Shown here: piece after piece, positions 54,959 through 63,694 of the stretch | Layout: every line of letters begins with the position of its first letter | Position numbering within the stretch: position 1 is the first letter of the stretch | Source: Deinococcales bacterium | GTDB lineage: Bacteria; Deinococcota; Deinococci; Deinococcales; JAAFIG01 | Length of the DNA: 64,000 nt | Direction of reading: 5' to 3' | NCBI GenBank assembly: GCA_025352125.1 | Contig: JANXTZ010000081.1 | Coordinates: 98,297-162,296 of the forward strand | Program-made: the position numbers and the translations under genes | Notes under the pieces: model-generated | Databases searched by the model: none | What the model was told of the DNA's origin: nothing | The model's input: the letters and a program-made list of their open reading frames with translations, nothing else

Positions 54959-55695
54959 GAGGCTTGCCCGAAAATGTTCAGGTCATCGTCGCCCGAGATG
55001 CGAAAGACCTGGCGTCACGCGCCGCCGACGAGATCGCGCTCGAGATGACGTTGAAACCCAACCTCTGCCTTCTGGCGGCGACCGGCAACACGCCGATGGG
55101 AACCTACGCCGAACTCGAGGCGCGGCACGAGGCGGGAACGCTCGAGGTCTCAAACCTGCGGGTTGCCCAGCTTGACGAGTACCTCGGTGTGAGCGACGAC
55201 GATCCTCGCTCACTGTATCGCTGGCTCGAGTCCAGCCTGACCAGACCGCTCGGGGTGACGACGGAACGGCTTTTGCGCTTCCACGGCAACGCCGCCGACC
55301 CAGATGCGGACTGCCGCGAGTTTGATGCCGGCATCGCACGGTGGGGCGGGGTCGATCTGGCGGTGCTCGGACTTGGACCCAATGGACATCTGGGCTTCAA
55401 CGAGCCGCCGTCCCCGCCGGACGCGCCCACGCGGGCGCTCGATCTGACCCCCGCGAGCCTCGAGAGCAACGCCCCGTACTGGAACGGGCTGGCGGTTCCG
55501 CGCCGCGCCGTCACGGCGGGCATGAATTTGATCCTCGGCTCAAAGCGGGTGCTGCTGCTGGTCAGCGGCGAGCGCAAGCGCGAAATCCTGCGCCGTGCCC
55601 TGCTCGAGCCGCCCACACCAGATGTGCCCGCCTCGCTGCTGCGCGGCGCAAACCTGACGGTGATTGCGGACCGTGCGGCTTGGGGCGAGCTGTGA
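54955..55695 (+). CDS. nagB: Glucosamine-6-phosphate deaminase/isomerase
   Basis: Converts glucosamine-6-phosphate to fructose-6-phosphate and ammonia. 246 aa from GTG 54955. LCLLAATGNTPMGTYAEL (phosphate loop), VAQLDEYLGVS, LDLAVLGLGPNGHLGFNEP (catalytic His region) and NLILGSKRVLLLVSGERK are in order. Overlaps genes on both sides by 4 bp, so the whole set is tightly coupled. No nagA deacetylase is linked, which points to glucosamine rather than N-acetylglucosamine as the intermediate, unless nagA is elsewhere. Confidence 0.92.
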   Translation: MRGLPENVQVIVARDAKDLASRAADEIALEMTLKPNLCLLAATGNTPMGTYAELEARHEAGTLEVSNLRVAQLDEYLGVSDDDPRSLYRWLESSLTRPLGVTTERLLRFHGNAADPDADCREFDAGIARWGGVDLAVLGLGPNGHLGFNEPPSPPDAPTRALDLTPASLESNAPYWNGLAVPRRAVTAGMNLILGSKRVLLLVSGERKREILRRALLEPPTPDVPASLLRGANLTVIADRAAWGEL

Positions 55696-56720
55696 GCGCA
55701 CACTCGGCAACCGTCAAGTCTATTTCCCCCAAAGACAAGCTGTTTCTCGGCATCGACGCGGGCGGCACCAAAACCGTGGCACTCATCGCCAATTCTGCTG
55801 GGGTCGTGGTCGGTGCGGGACGCTCTGGGGCGTCCAACATTTACACTTCCGTGCGTTCGGCATTCGCCGCGCTTGACAGTGCTGTATCGGCGGCGCTGAC
55901 AACGGCAGGCATCAATCTGCATCAGGTCACGGCGACCTGTTTGAGCGCCACGGGCGCGGACTGGTCTGAGGACTTCGCGCTGCTCGAGCGCGGTCTGACT
56001 GAGCGCGGTCACAGGTGTTTTCGCGTGGTCAACGATGCGATGGGGGCGCTACGGGCAGGCTCGATGTGTGGTACGGGCGTGGTCGTGGTCTGCGGAACCG
56101 CCGCCGGAATCGGCGCAAAGTCCGCACTTGGACTCGAGTGGCACTCGAGCTTCTGGCAGGAACCCGAGGGGGCAGAACAACTTGGGAATTTGGCGCTGAG
56201 GGCGGTTTACCGCTCGGAATTGGAGCTTGACCCGCCGACCTCACTGAGCGCCCGCCTGCTCGAGCATCACGGGCTGAACAACGTCGAAGCCCTGTTGCAC
56301 GCCTACACCGCCCGCGATGAGCGCCACAAACGAAACGTCGGACAACTGGCGAAAATTCTGCTGGACGAGGCGGCGGCTGGGGACGCGACCGCCCGCCGGA
56401 TCGCCCTCGACCACGGTGCGGCACTGGGCGATTACGCCATCACGGCGGCACGCAAGGTCGGGCTGCTGACTGACCCACGCGCAGAATTCGCGCTCGTCAC
56501 CGCCGGAGGGGTCATGCGCCATCCGTCGCGCCTGATGGCGCAGGCGTTGCTCGCCCGAATGCAACAGGTCGCGCCAGGAGCCAGACTGGTGCAATGCCCG
56601 CTCGAGCCGGTGGCTGGCGCGGTGCTGCTCGCCTTCGAGCAGTCGGGTGCGGTCGTGACCGAGAACGTTTGGGACAACCTCGGCTCGAGCCTGCCTGATG
56701 AAACGCTGTTTCAAACCTGA
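55692..56720 (+). CDS. BadF/BadG/BcrA/BcrD-ATPase family sugar kinase (N-acetylglucosamine/glucosamine kinase-like)
   Basis: 342 aa. FLGIDAGGTKTVALIANSAG is the ASKHA phosphate-1 motif; VVVVCGTAAGIGA is the phosphate-2 region; LVTAGGVMRHPSRL the adenosine region. Homologues include eukaryotic NAGK and bacterial glucosamine kinases. GTG 55692 overlaps the nagB stop (GTGA); an open frame reaches back into nagB but is not used. Product would be the substrate of NagB, directly if glucosamine is phosphorylated. Confidence 0.88.
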   Translation: MSAHSATVKSISPKDKLFLGIDAGGTKTVALIANSAGVVVGAGRSGASNIYTSVRSAFAALDSAVSAALTTAGINLHQVTATCLSATGADWSEDFALLERGLTERGHRCFRVVNDAMGALRAGSMCGTGVVVVCGTAAGIGAKSALGLEWHSSFWQEPEGAEQLGNLALRAVYRSELELDPPTSLSARLLEHHGLNNVEALLHAYTARDERHKRNVGQLAKILLDEAAAGDATARRIALDHGAALGDYAITAARKVGLLTDPRAEFALVTAGGVMRHPSRLMAQALLARMQQVAPGARLVQCPLEPVAGAVLLAFEQSGAVVTENVWDNLGSSLPDETLFQT

Positions 56721-56738
56721 TCTGTCACGGGAGGACCC

Positions 56739-57539
56739 ATGAACCATCTGAACGAACTCGAGTTGACCAGGCTTTTTGTTTACCCGATCAAGTCGGCACG
56801 GGGCATCGAGGTCAGCCAAGCACAAGTGCTCGAGCGTGGACTCGAGCATGACCGGCGCTTCATGCTGGTGGATCAGGGCGGCAACCTGGCGACCGCACGG
56901 CGACACCCAGGATTGTTGCGGGTAAATACCGCACTCTCAGATGACAGCCTGATCATCAACGCCCCAGGAATGACCGAGTTGCGCGTCCCGCTCAGGCTCG
57001 AGGGCTTGGAACGGCAGGTGCGGGTCTGGTTTGACTGGATGCCTGGCGTGGTGGTCGGCGAGGACTCGAGTGCCTGGTTTTCCGAGTTTCTTGGTGCGCC
57101 CCTGAGCCTCGTCTGGATGCCGGATCACAGTGACCGGCGCATGAATCCAGCCTTTGGACCCTCACATCTCAGCTTCGCCGACGGCAACCCCATCCACCTC
57201 GTCAGTGAATCGTCCCTGAGCGACCTGGAATCGCGCGTCGGTGCGGCGGTGGCGGTCGAGCGGTTCCGCCCGAACCTCGTGGTTCGCGGCAGCCAACCCT
57301 ACGCGGAGGATCGCTGGATCAGTCTGCGCTTCGGGGAACTCGAGTTCAGACCGCACGAAGCCTGCGCCCGCTGCATGGTGGTCAACCTCGAGCCTTTGAG
57401 CGGCGACATCGGGGTCGAGCCGCTTCGGACGCTGTCCAAATACCGTCGCTTCGGCAAGGCGGTCTTGTTCGGGCATCACCTGCACACCCTGAATGTCGGG
57501 TCACTCCAAATCGGTCAGCGCGGCACGGTCACGCAATGA
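56739..57539 (+). CDS. MOSC domain protein
   Basis: 266 aa with an N-terminal MOSC_N beta barrel (LTRLFVYPIKSARGIEVSQA; LEHDRRFMLVDQGGNL) and a C-terminal MOSC domain with the conserved cysteine in HEACARCMVVNLEPLSGD. The family (YcbX, mARC-like) binds molybdenum cofactor and reduces N-hydroxylated compounds or transfers sulfur. GGGAGG precedes the ATG. It follows the kinase gene by 18 bp and may be transcribed with it; no functional link is evident, although the window also has a Moco-dependent nitrate reductase. Confidence 0.93.
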   Translation: MNHLNELELTRLFVYPIKSARGIEVSQAQVLERGLEHDRRFMLVDQGGNLATARRHPGLLRVNTALSDDSLIINAPGMTELRVPLRLEGLERQVRVWFDWMPGVVVGEDSSAWFSEFLGAPLSLVWMPDHSDRRMNPAFGPSHLSFADGNPIHLVSESSLSDLESRVGAAVAVERFRPNLVVRGSQPYAEDRWISLRFGELEFRPHEACARCMVVNLEPLSGDIGVEPLRTLSKYRRFGKAVLFGHHLHTLNVGSLQIGQRGTVTQ

Positions 57540-57805
57540 GACTTGGGCAGGTTTACTGACGTTCACACCTCGAGCTGCGGCGTTGCTCGAGGCACGCTTG
57601 GACGATCAGGTGGGGTTTGACGCTGGGAAATCTCGAGGTTCGCGGCTGGGGTCGGGGTACGAGTTGTTGCTCACTGGACAATCACTGAACAATACGTGCC
57701 GAAACACAAGCCACCCTCATTGCGTCAATTGCCCGTGTCGAACAGCATTGTAATGCCCTGGTAATGCAGGTCAAGCATTCTAAGACCAGTCAGAGGAGGT
57801 CTTGG
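57540..57805 (+). promoter_or_regulatory. Intergenic region upstream of universal stress genes
   Basis: 266 bp without a convincing gene. TTGCCC (57729-57734) and TAATGC (57751-57756) with 16-bp spacing is a possible promoter for the stress module; TAATGC is repeated at 57762. Confidence 0.35.
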
Positions 57806-58354
57806 ATGTTAAAGAAAATCTTGGTGGCGGTGGACGGCACACCTTGCAGCGAAAACGCCGCCTGTACCGCCTTCGCAATGGCGCGTCGCATGGGTGCTCG
57901 GGTGGTGCTGACCAGCGTGGTGATCAAACCACACAATCCCAGCGAATGGGCTTGGCAAAATTTTGTGCATCAAAAGACCGAAACCCAAGAACTCTTGCAG
58001 CGCTGGGCGCGAATTGGCGAAACGGGTTGGGAAATTTCTGTGGATTCCAAGTTGCTCGAGGGTGAGCACGTGGCACAAGAAATTGTCGCCTACGCCGAAA
58101 GCGAGGATTACGATTACTTGCTGATTGGCACGCACGGACGCAACGGTTTTGATTACAGCCTGCTCGGCAGCGTTGCCGAACGCGTGGCACGACTCTCGAG
58201 CATTCCGGTGATGATTGCCAGGCGCAAGGACACCGATCCACGCTGGCATCTCGGCGAAGCTGAACACGCCAAGCGTTCCGACGAAGCTGAACACGCCAAG
58301 CGTTCTGCTGAGCCTCAAAACGCAAAACCCGATGGAGGAACAACCCATGTTTGA
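57806..58354 (+). CDS. Universal stress protein, with repeated C-terminal tail
   Basis: 182 aa from ATG 57806 (GAGGAGGT upstream). USP fold: KKILVAVDGTPCSENAA, and the ATP-binding signature IGTHGRNGFDYSLLGSVAE. An extra tail of about 35 residues contains a direct repeat, EAEHAKRS twice, coded by a 27-bp-period DNA duplication (58255-58311). The tail is charged and probably disordered. It overlaps the next USP gene by 8 bp. Confidence 0.93.
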   Translation: MLKKILVAVDGTPCSENAACTAFAMARRMGARVVLTSVVIKPHNPSEWAWQNFVHQKTETQELLQRWARIGETGWEISVDSKLLEGEHVAQEIVAYAESEDYDYLLIGTHGRNGFDYSLLGSVAERVARLSSIPVMIARRKDTDPRWHLGEAEHAKRSDEAEHAKRSAEPQNAKPDGGTTHV

Positions 58355-58835
58355 CCGTGTTCTCGTCACCACCGATGGCAGTGAACTCTCCAACGAAGCC
58401 TTGCAAGTCGCCGCCGACCTGGCACGACCAATGGGATCGCTGCTGCTGGTCTTGCACGTGATCCCAGACCTGTTCTACCCAAACACCCAACCAGGCGTGA
58501 CAAGCACCGAAAAAGCTGTACATCACGAACAGGACAGGGACTCGAACGGAATCTTAAACGACGCCATTCAATCCCTGGGTTACAGCCACGCCAAACCCTT
58601 AAGATTTGAAGCTCACAATGAGCGCGTGGCAGATGTCATCACCAGGGTTGCCCACGAAGAAAACGTTGATTTGATCGTCATGGGCACGCACGGACGGCAA
58701 GGTTTTGACAAGGTGCTGCTCGGTAGCGTGGCAGAACGTGTGGCGCACCTGGCAAAGCCTCCGGTCATGTTGGTTCGGGCGGGACAACGGGCACACCAAC
58801 AAGAAAAACGCGCACAAGCAAATTCAGGCAAATGA
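58347..58835 (+). CDS. Universal stress protein
   Basis: 162 aa from ATG 58347 (TGGAGGAA upstream). VLVTTDGSELSNEALQVAAD and the ATP-binding signature MGTHGRQGFDKVLLGSVAER then PVMLVRAGQ. Likely forms a dimer or heterodimer with the preceding USP. The open frame extends upstream through the previous gene but is not used. USPs support survival under starvation, oxidation or desiccation. Confidence 0.94.
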   Translation: MFDRVLVTTDGSELSNEALQVAADLARPMGSLLLVLHVIPDLFYPNTQPGVTSTEKAVHHEQDRDSNGILNDAIQSLGYSHAKPLRFEAHNERVADVITRVAHEENVDLIVMGTHGRQGFDKVLLGSVAERVAHLAKPPVMLVRAGQRAHQQEKRAQANSGK

Positions 58836-58897
58836 TCGAGGGTCCGAGCGTACTTTCAAGCTTGAATACTTTTACCCAGAACGCCAAGGAGACTGTC

Positions 58898-59314
58898 ATG
58901 ACCAGCGCACGAACCGACCGACCACAACCCATTCACTTCCAGCGCAGCAATCTCGAGGAGCAACTCGTGCGTTTACGTGCCGACGCGCCGATTCGGGCGC
59001 ATGGACGCGACTCGCTCACCCTGATCCGCGATCCTGGCTTTGACCTTATTTTGGTTGCCCTGAATGCTGGTGGGCAACTGCCAGAACACAAAGCACCTGG
59101 TGCCATCAGCGTCATCGTGCTCGATGGTCGAATTGCCTTCAGCGCCAACGGCGAACGGCTCGAGCTTGGACGGCACGATCTGGTCACGCTGCCTGCCAAG
59201 GTCTTGCACTCGGTTGAGGCGCTTGAGGAAAGCGCGATTTTGATCACCATCGCCGCGCCCGTCACGCACACCGACGCAACTGGTCTTGAGGGTGAACGCA
59301 AGGCACGTGAGTAA
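58898..59314 (+). CDS. Cupin domain protein
   Basis: 138 aa from ATG 58898, preceded by AAGGAGA at 7 nt. Single small cupin barrel: LILVALNAGGQLPEHKAPGAISVIVLDGRI (in part: AGGQLPEHKAPGAISVIVLD) is motif 1, with the first-motif HxH/E ligands reduced to a single His; motif 2 is around DLVTLPAKVLHSVEA. Proteins of this type occur beside stress genes and often have no known catalytic activity. Fewer metal ligands than in true dioxygenases suggests a sensor or binding role. Confidence 0.85.
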   Translation: MTSARTDRPQPIHFQRSNLEEQLVRLRADAPIRAHGRDSLTLIRDPGFDLILVALNAGGQLPEHKAPGAISVIVLDGRIAFSANGERLELGRHDLVTLPAKVLHSVEALEESAILITIAAPVTHTDATGLEGERKARE

Positions 59315-59378
59315 ACACGCTTTATGGCTCAAAATGGGTTCAAACAAATGACCTCAACGTAATCTTCAGGAGAACATC

Positions 59379-60296
59379 ATGAAAATTGGAATTATCGGCG
59401 CAGGTGCAATCGGTTCAGCCGCAGCCAACGCCATCGTGTTGCGTGGCATCGGTGATGAAATTGTCATGGTCGACATGAACCAAGCCAAAGCCGAGGCGCA
59501 AGCCGCAGACCTGCGCGACGCCGCCCTGACCAAACGCGCCACCCGAGTGGGCAGTGGCAACACCAGCGATTTGAAAGACGCCAGTCTGATCATACTGACC
59601 CCAGGGTCGCGCCAAAAAAGTGGTCGTGATCGTAAATTGCTGCTCGAGGAAAATTCTGAACTGTACCGCAAACTGATTCCAGAGGTGCTCGCGGTTGCGC
59701 CCAAAGCCGTGCTGCTGGTCGCGTCGCAACCTGTGGACGCCCTGACCATGCTGACCACGCAACTTGTTCCGGTTGACGCCAGCGCTCGGGTGATCGGCGT
59801 CGGCACTGCCCTGCAAACCCTGCAACTTCGTGCCGCCATCGCCCGCAAGCTCGAGGTCAACTTTGAAAACGTTCACGGTTACGTGATCGGCGAAGAGGGC
59901 AACATTGCAGTTGTGATCTGGTCGAGTGTCATTGTGGCGGGAATGCCGCTCGAGGCGTTCTTAAAAACCCGAAATCTAAGCTGGAACAACTTTGATTACC
60001 AAAGCCTGACCGACGAGGTCGTGCGCTCCAACCAGCGCGTGATCGAAGGCAAGGGCGCGACCTCCTACGGCATTGGTGCTATTCTTGCCGACCTGAGCGA
60101 CGCGATTTTGCACAACACAAAAAGCGTATTTGTCCTCAGTGCCGTGACCAAACCAGGCGAGGTGGCGTTCTCGCTGCCGCGCTTGCTGGGCCTGCACGGC
60201 GTCGAAGAAACCCTGCACCTGCCGCTCTCACAACAGGAACAAGAGAAGCTCGAGATGACGATCAGCGATTTGAAAGCCAATCATTTTGTGGCTTGA
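59379..60296 (+). CDS. Lactate/malate dehydrogenase-fold protein lacking catalytic residues
   Basis: 305 aa, full length and collinear with L-lactate dehydrogenases. NAD site IGIIGAGAIGSAAANAI is intact, as are the substrate-loop Gln79 and Arg85 (RQKSGRDR, equivalents of Gln102 and Arg109). But the essential residues are changed: Asn140 is Gln117 (ASQPVD for SNPVD), Asp168 is Gln146 and Arg171 is Gln149 (GTALQTLQLR for GTxLDTxRLR), and the proton-relay His195 is Glu173 (GEEGN for GEHGD). No frameshift or stop, AGGAG before the ATG. Probably an NAD(H)-binding protein without dehydrogenase activity; role unknown, context stress genes. Confidence 0.88.
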   Translation: MKIGIIGAGAIGSAAANAIVLRGIGDEIVMVDMNQAKAEAQAADLRDAALTKRATRVGSGNTSDLKDASLIILTPGSRQKSGRDRKLLLEENSELYRKLIPEVLAVAPKAVLLVASQPVDALTMLTTQLVPVDASARVIGVGTALQTLQLRAAIARKLEVNFENVHGYVIGEEGNIAVVIWSSVIVAGMPLEAFLKTRNLSWNNFDYQSLTDEVVRSNQRVIEGKGATSYGIGAILADLSDAILHNTKSVFVLSAVTKPGEVAFSLPRLLGLHGVEETLHLPLSQQEQEKLEMTISDLKANHFVA

Positions 60297-60314
60297 GGGT
60301 AGGCTCGAGTCGCG

Positions 60315-61487
60315 TCAAGCTTTCCGTTGAATCTCAAATGCCGCCGCCAGCAACGGCTCGAGGTCAGGGTGGCGCAACAAAAATCCGTAATTTCCAATTG
60401 CGGGCGCGAACACATCCATGATGCGTTCCTGGTGGCAGATCAAGTTTGAGAATTGCGCACCGACATCGCTGTTGGAAAGTGCGTAATTCAGATGGTTTTT
60501 GCGCCCCACGTACAAGACAAAATACGGTCGTTCGCAAACCGCATTAAACTTGCCCGTCACCAGCAACTCCGCCCAGAGTTTGTAGACATCAATATCGTTG
60601 GCATAATTGAACATGTCCACCGTCAAGCCACCAGGCGGACGAATGTTCGCCTCGAGCGCCACGATCTCCGAGCAATCCTTGTTTTCACTGACATCGAAAA
60701 ACTCGAGGTGAAAAAACCGTTCTTTGACCTTGAAGGACTTTAACGCCGCCAACCCAGCCTGCTCGAGTTTTTCAGGGATTTTGCGCACGCTGTAATAAAA
60801 AATATCACCGTCCTCGTTGACGGTTTCCATCACACCTTTTGAATAGCGGTGCGAAGCCGAAAACAAGACGTTCCCAAACAGATCGGTCAGACCATCAAAG
60901 GTCACGATCTCACCAGAAATAAACTCTTCTAAAATGTACGGCACGGGCAATTTGTCGTTCAAATAATGCTCGAGTTCGTAATCGTCCGTGATCTTGTAGG
61001 TTTTTGCCGCGCCAACCCCAACGTCAGGTTTTCCGACAATCGGGAAACCCACCTCTTTGGCAAACGCCCGAGTCTCGGCAGGCGTCAGACACACGCGCCC
61101 TCGAGCCACACGAACCCCAGCCTCGAGAAACAATTTTTTCATCTCCGACTTGTGCTTGATAAACCCAATGCCATCGGTTTTGATGCCCGTGATATTAAAA
61201 TCCGTGCGCAATCTGGCTTCAGTCTCGAGCCAATGCTCATTCAGGCTGTCCAGACGCTCGAGTTTGCCGTGCTTAAAGGTCAAAAACCCAAATGCTTTTA
61301 ACAACTCGTCATAGCTGCCCATGTCGTCCACGCGGTAATACTCGCGGAAACTCGAGCGCAATTCAGCGCGAAGATTGTCAAAATGCTCGTCGCCCACGCC
61401 AATGACCGTCGCGCCAGCCTGACGAAGCCCAACACAAAACTGATAAAAATTAGGTGGGAAATGCGGTGAGAGAAACACGACATTCAC
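60315..61487 (-). CDS. ATP-grasp family ligase
   Basis: 390 aa. N-terminal Rossmann-like preATP-grasp region (VVFLSPHFPPNFYQFCVGLRQAG in part: SPHFPPNFYQFCVGL), central lid and ATP-binding segment GFPIVGKPDVGVGAAKTYKI, YILEEFISGEIVTFDGL, and the Mg-binding end EIVALEANIRPPGGLTVDMFN. Resembles carboxylate-amine ligases that make amide or peptide bonds; acceptor and donor unknown. AGGTGA lies 6 nt before ATG 61487. It stands alone between the LDH-like gene and the iron-sulfur gene, in convergent and tandem order. Confidence 0.9.
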   Translation of the reverse strand: MNVVFLSPHFPPNFYQFCVGLRQAGATVIGVGDEHFDNLRAELRSSFREYYRVDDMGSYDELLKAFGFLTFKHGKLERLDSLNEHWLETEARLRTDFNITGIKTDGIGFIKHKSEMKKLFLEAGVRVARGRVCLTPAETRAFAKEVGFPIVGKPDVGVGAAKTYKITDDYELEHYLNDKLPVPYILEEFISGEIVTFDGLTDLFGNVLFSASHRYSKGVMETVNEDGDIFYYSVRKIPEKLEQAGLAALKSFKVKERFFHLEFFDVSENKDCSEIVALEANIRPPGGLTVDMFNYANDIDVYKLWAELLVTGKFNAVCERPYFVLYVGRKNHLNYALSNSDVGAQFSNLICHQERIMDVFAPAIGNYGFLLRHPDLEPLLAAAFEIQRKA

Positions 61488-61564
61488 AAAAGATCACCTC
61501 GAGAACAAGAAGGAGTTGCATTGTGTTTCACGGGTCGGCTCGAGTTTAACATGAACTTTGAGCT

Positions 61565-63694
61565 TCAATCATTTCCACCCACAAACGCCGCATCATTCGC
61601 CCTCGAGCTTCCCACCTTCACCCTGCCCTTCTCGAGATTCTCGAGCATCAATTCCGCCACGTCCCGAATCGCAACGCCACTGTCTTGCGCGGCAGGGCTG
61701 GATGCCAGCATGGACTTGCAAAACGGGCAACCGACGGCAACGGTTTTTTGTTCTTGTCCCTCGAGCGTGTGTTTGATTTCATTGAAACGGTTGTCACTCA
61801 CGCGTTCCGTGCCGTGTTCTTCCTCTTTCCAGAATTGTGCCCCGCCTGCACCGCAGCAAAAACTTTTTTCATGGTGACGCTCGAGTTCCAGAAGCTCCAA
61901 ACCCATGCTGGCGATGACCTCGCGCGGCGCATCGTAAATGCCGTTGTGCCGTCCCAAATAACAGGGGTCGTGATACGTGATGCTGCCCTCGAGCGACGGA
62001 ATCGCGTCGAGTTGTTTTTGACTGACCAGTTGCTCGAGGTACTGCGTGTGGTGCATGACGGTGTAATCCCCGCCGAGTTGTTTGTATTCGTTGCCGATGT
62101 TGTTCATGCAGTGCGGGCAGGTTGCCACGATCAATTTTGGTTTGACGGTGTTTAGGACTCCCACGTTTTTGCTTGCCATTTCAACGTACAAATACTCGTT
62201 ACCCGCACGTCTGGCGGTGTCACCCGTGCAACTTTCCTTCTTGCCCAAGACCGCAAAATTCACGTTCGCCTTCTCGAGCAGTTGCACAAAAGCCCGAGAT
62301 GTTTTCTGGGCGCTCGGGTCGTAGCTTGCGGCGCATCCCACCCAGTACAACACGTCGGGATTTGGGTTTTGGTCTATGGTCGGCACGTTCAAACCTTCCG
62401 CCCATTCCATGCGTTTGTCGCTTCCGATGCCCCACGGGTTGCCCTGGCGTTCCATGCCCGTGAAGGCAGTTTGGAGTTGCTTGGGAAACTCGCCCTGCAT
62501 CATCACGCGCTCGCGGCGAATGTCCACAATGTCGAGCATCTGCTCGTTTTGGGTCGGGCAAACTTCCATGCACGCCCCGCAAGTTGTGCAAGCCCAGACC
62601 GCCTCTTCAGAAATCGCAAACTCGAGCAAGCCTCGCGGGCTGGGAGCGCCCTCGATAAACGCGGGGCGCAACTCGAACGGACTGCCGATCAGGTGATTGA
62701 GTTCCATGCGTTTGTTGATCTCGAGCGCGGCAGGGGAGAGCGACTTGCCAGTGACGTTGGCGGGGCAGACATCCTGGCAGCGATTGCATTGAATACAGGC
62801 GTAGGCGTCGAGCAACCTGGCAAACGAGAGTTCCTCTAGTTTTGCTGCGCCAAAGGTTTCAGCTTCTAAATTCATGGCGGGCAGCACGCCACTGCCCAAG
62901 CTTTCGCCGTTCCGTCTGCGCTCGAGCGAGTATTTGACGGTCGCCATGAAAATATGGATGTGCTTGCTGCGGGCAAAGTACGGCAAAAACAACAAAATGC
63001 TGCCCAATGCGCCCCAAAATCCAACGTGTCGCCCGAGTTCTATCGCGGTTTGTGTCGGTCCGAAACTCGAGTTGAGCAGACCCGCCATTGTGCTGGCAAC
63101 GGGTTGAAACACATCGCCACCCTGCTCGAGCATTTTGTAAGCCTGTCCGATCAAGCGCATCCCGACGTGAAACGTGATAAAACCGCTGACGATGGCACTG
63201 TCGCTGGGAATCTTGCCGTTCTTCACGTCCTCGTGCAGCAAGGTGCTCGAGTTGAAGCGAAACACTTTTGCGCCGTCCGCCGAAAAAAACCGCCTGATCC
63301 ACAAGCCAACAACGCCAAACAAAATTGCGCCGGTTAATAAATCCGCGCTCAGGTTATAAATCGCTCCAGCCCAGTTGCTCGAGGAAACATCCAAACCAAA
63401 AAACGCCTCGAGTGCGTCAATCAAGTTGACCAGCAGATAAAACGTAAAGCCAAAAAAGATAAAACTGTGCAAGGTGCTGATGACAATGCGGTCCCTGAAA
63501 ACCCGTTGCTGCGTTAAGGTCGTCCAGAGCGCCGCGCCAACCCTCGAGACGATGTTGTCAAAACGGTCATCGGGGTCGGCTTGCCCCCTGGAAATGGCTT
63601 TGAAAATACGGTAAAAATACGTGACCGCCCACGAACCAAACACACCAGCGATCAAGACGAACAAAAGTTTCTCGAGCGTTGAAAGTTCAAACAT
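61565..63694 (-). CDS. Membrane heterodisulfide-reductase-like iron-sulfur oxidoreductase
   Basis: 709 aa from ATG 63694 (GGAGG upstream). N-terminal NarI-like part with about five to six helices (residues about 1-260) and several His that could bind heme b; then two 4Fe-4S motifs, CIQCNRCQDVCPANVTG and CTTCGACMEVCPTQ; then two CCG (HdrD/GlpC) domains: VLYWVGCAAS, KESCTGD, VATCPHCMNN and YHDPCYLGRHN, KSFCCGAGGAQFW. The same architecture is found in proteins that pass electrons from electron-transfer flavoprotein to menaquinone. With hbd and methylmalonyl-CoA mutase nearby, a role in acyl-CoA oxidation is plausible. Confidence 0.93.
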   Translation of the reverse strand: MFELSTLEKLLFVLIAGVFGSWAVTYFYRIFKAISRGQADPDDRFDNIVSRVGAALWTTLTQQRVFRDRIVISTLHSFIFFGFTFYLLVNLIDALEAFFGLDVSSSNWAGAIYNLSADLLTGAILFGVVGLWIRRFFSADGAKVFRFNSSTLLHEDVKNGKIPSDSAIVSGFITFHVGMRLIGQAYKMLEQGGDVFQPVASTMAGLLNSSFGPTQTAIELGRHVGFWGALGSILLFLPYFARSKHIHIFMATVKYSLERRRNGESLGSGVLPAMNLEAETFGAAKLEELSFARLLDAYACIQCNRCQDVCPANVTGKSLSPAALEINKRMELNHLIGSPFELRPAFIEGAPSPRGLLEFAISEEAVWACTTCGACMEVCPTQNEQMLDIVDIRRERVMMQGEFPKQLQTAFTGMERQGNPWGIGSDKRMEWAEGLNVPTIDQNPNPDVLYWVGCAASYDPSAQKTSRAFVQLLEKANVNFAVLGKKESCTGDTARRAGNEYLYVEMASKNVGVLNTVKPKLIVATCPHCMNNIGNEYKQLGGDYTVMHHTQYLEQLVSQKQLDAIPSLEGSITYHDPCYLGRHNGIYDAPREVIASMGLELLELERHHEKSFCCGAGGAQFWKEEEHGTERVSDNRFNEIKHTLEGQEQKTVAVGCPFCKSMLASSPAAQDSGVAIRDVAELMLENLEKGRVKVGSSRANDAAFVGGND

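Noticed and set aside
55341-55691. N-terminal extension of the sugar kinase
   Set aside because: It lies entirely within nagB in another frame; the GTGA overlap and the FLGIDAGGT start fix the beginning at 55692.
57493-57753. 86-codon frame whose middle (LTFTPRAAALLEARL) recalls the start of HesB/IscA proteins
   Set aside because: It begins inside the MOSC gene, has no ribosome binding site and lacks the conserved cysteines.
58255-58311. Tandem repeat considered as a CRISPR-like array
   Set aside because: Only two units, no spacers, in frame within a coding region.
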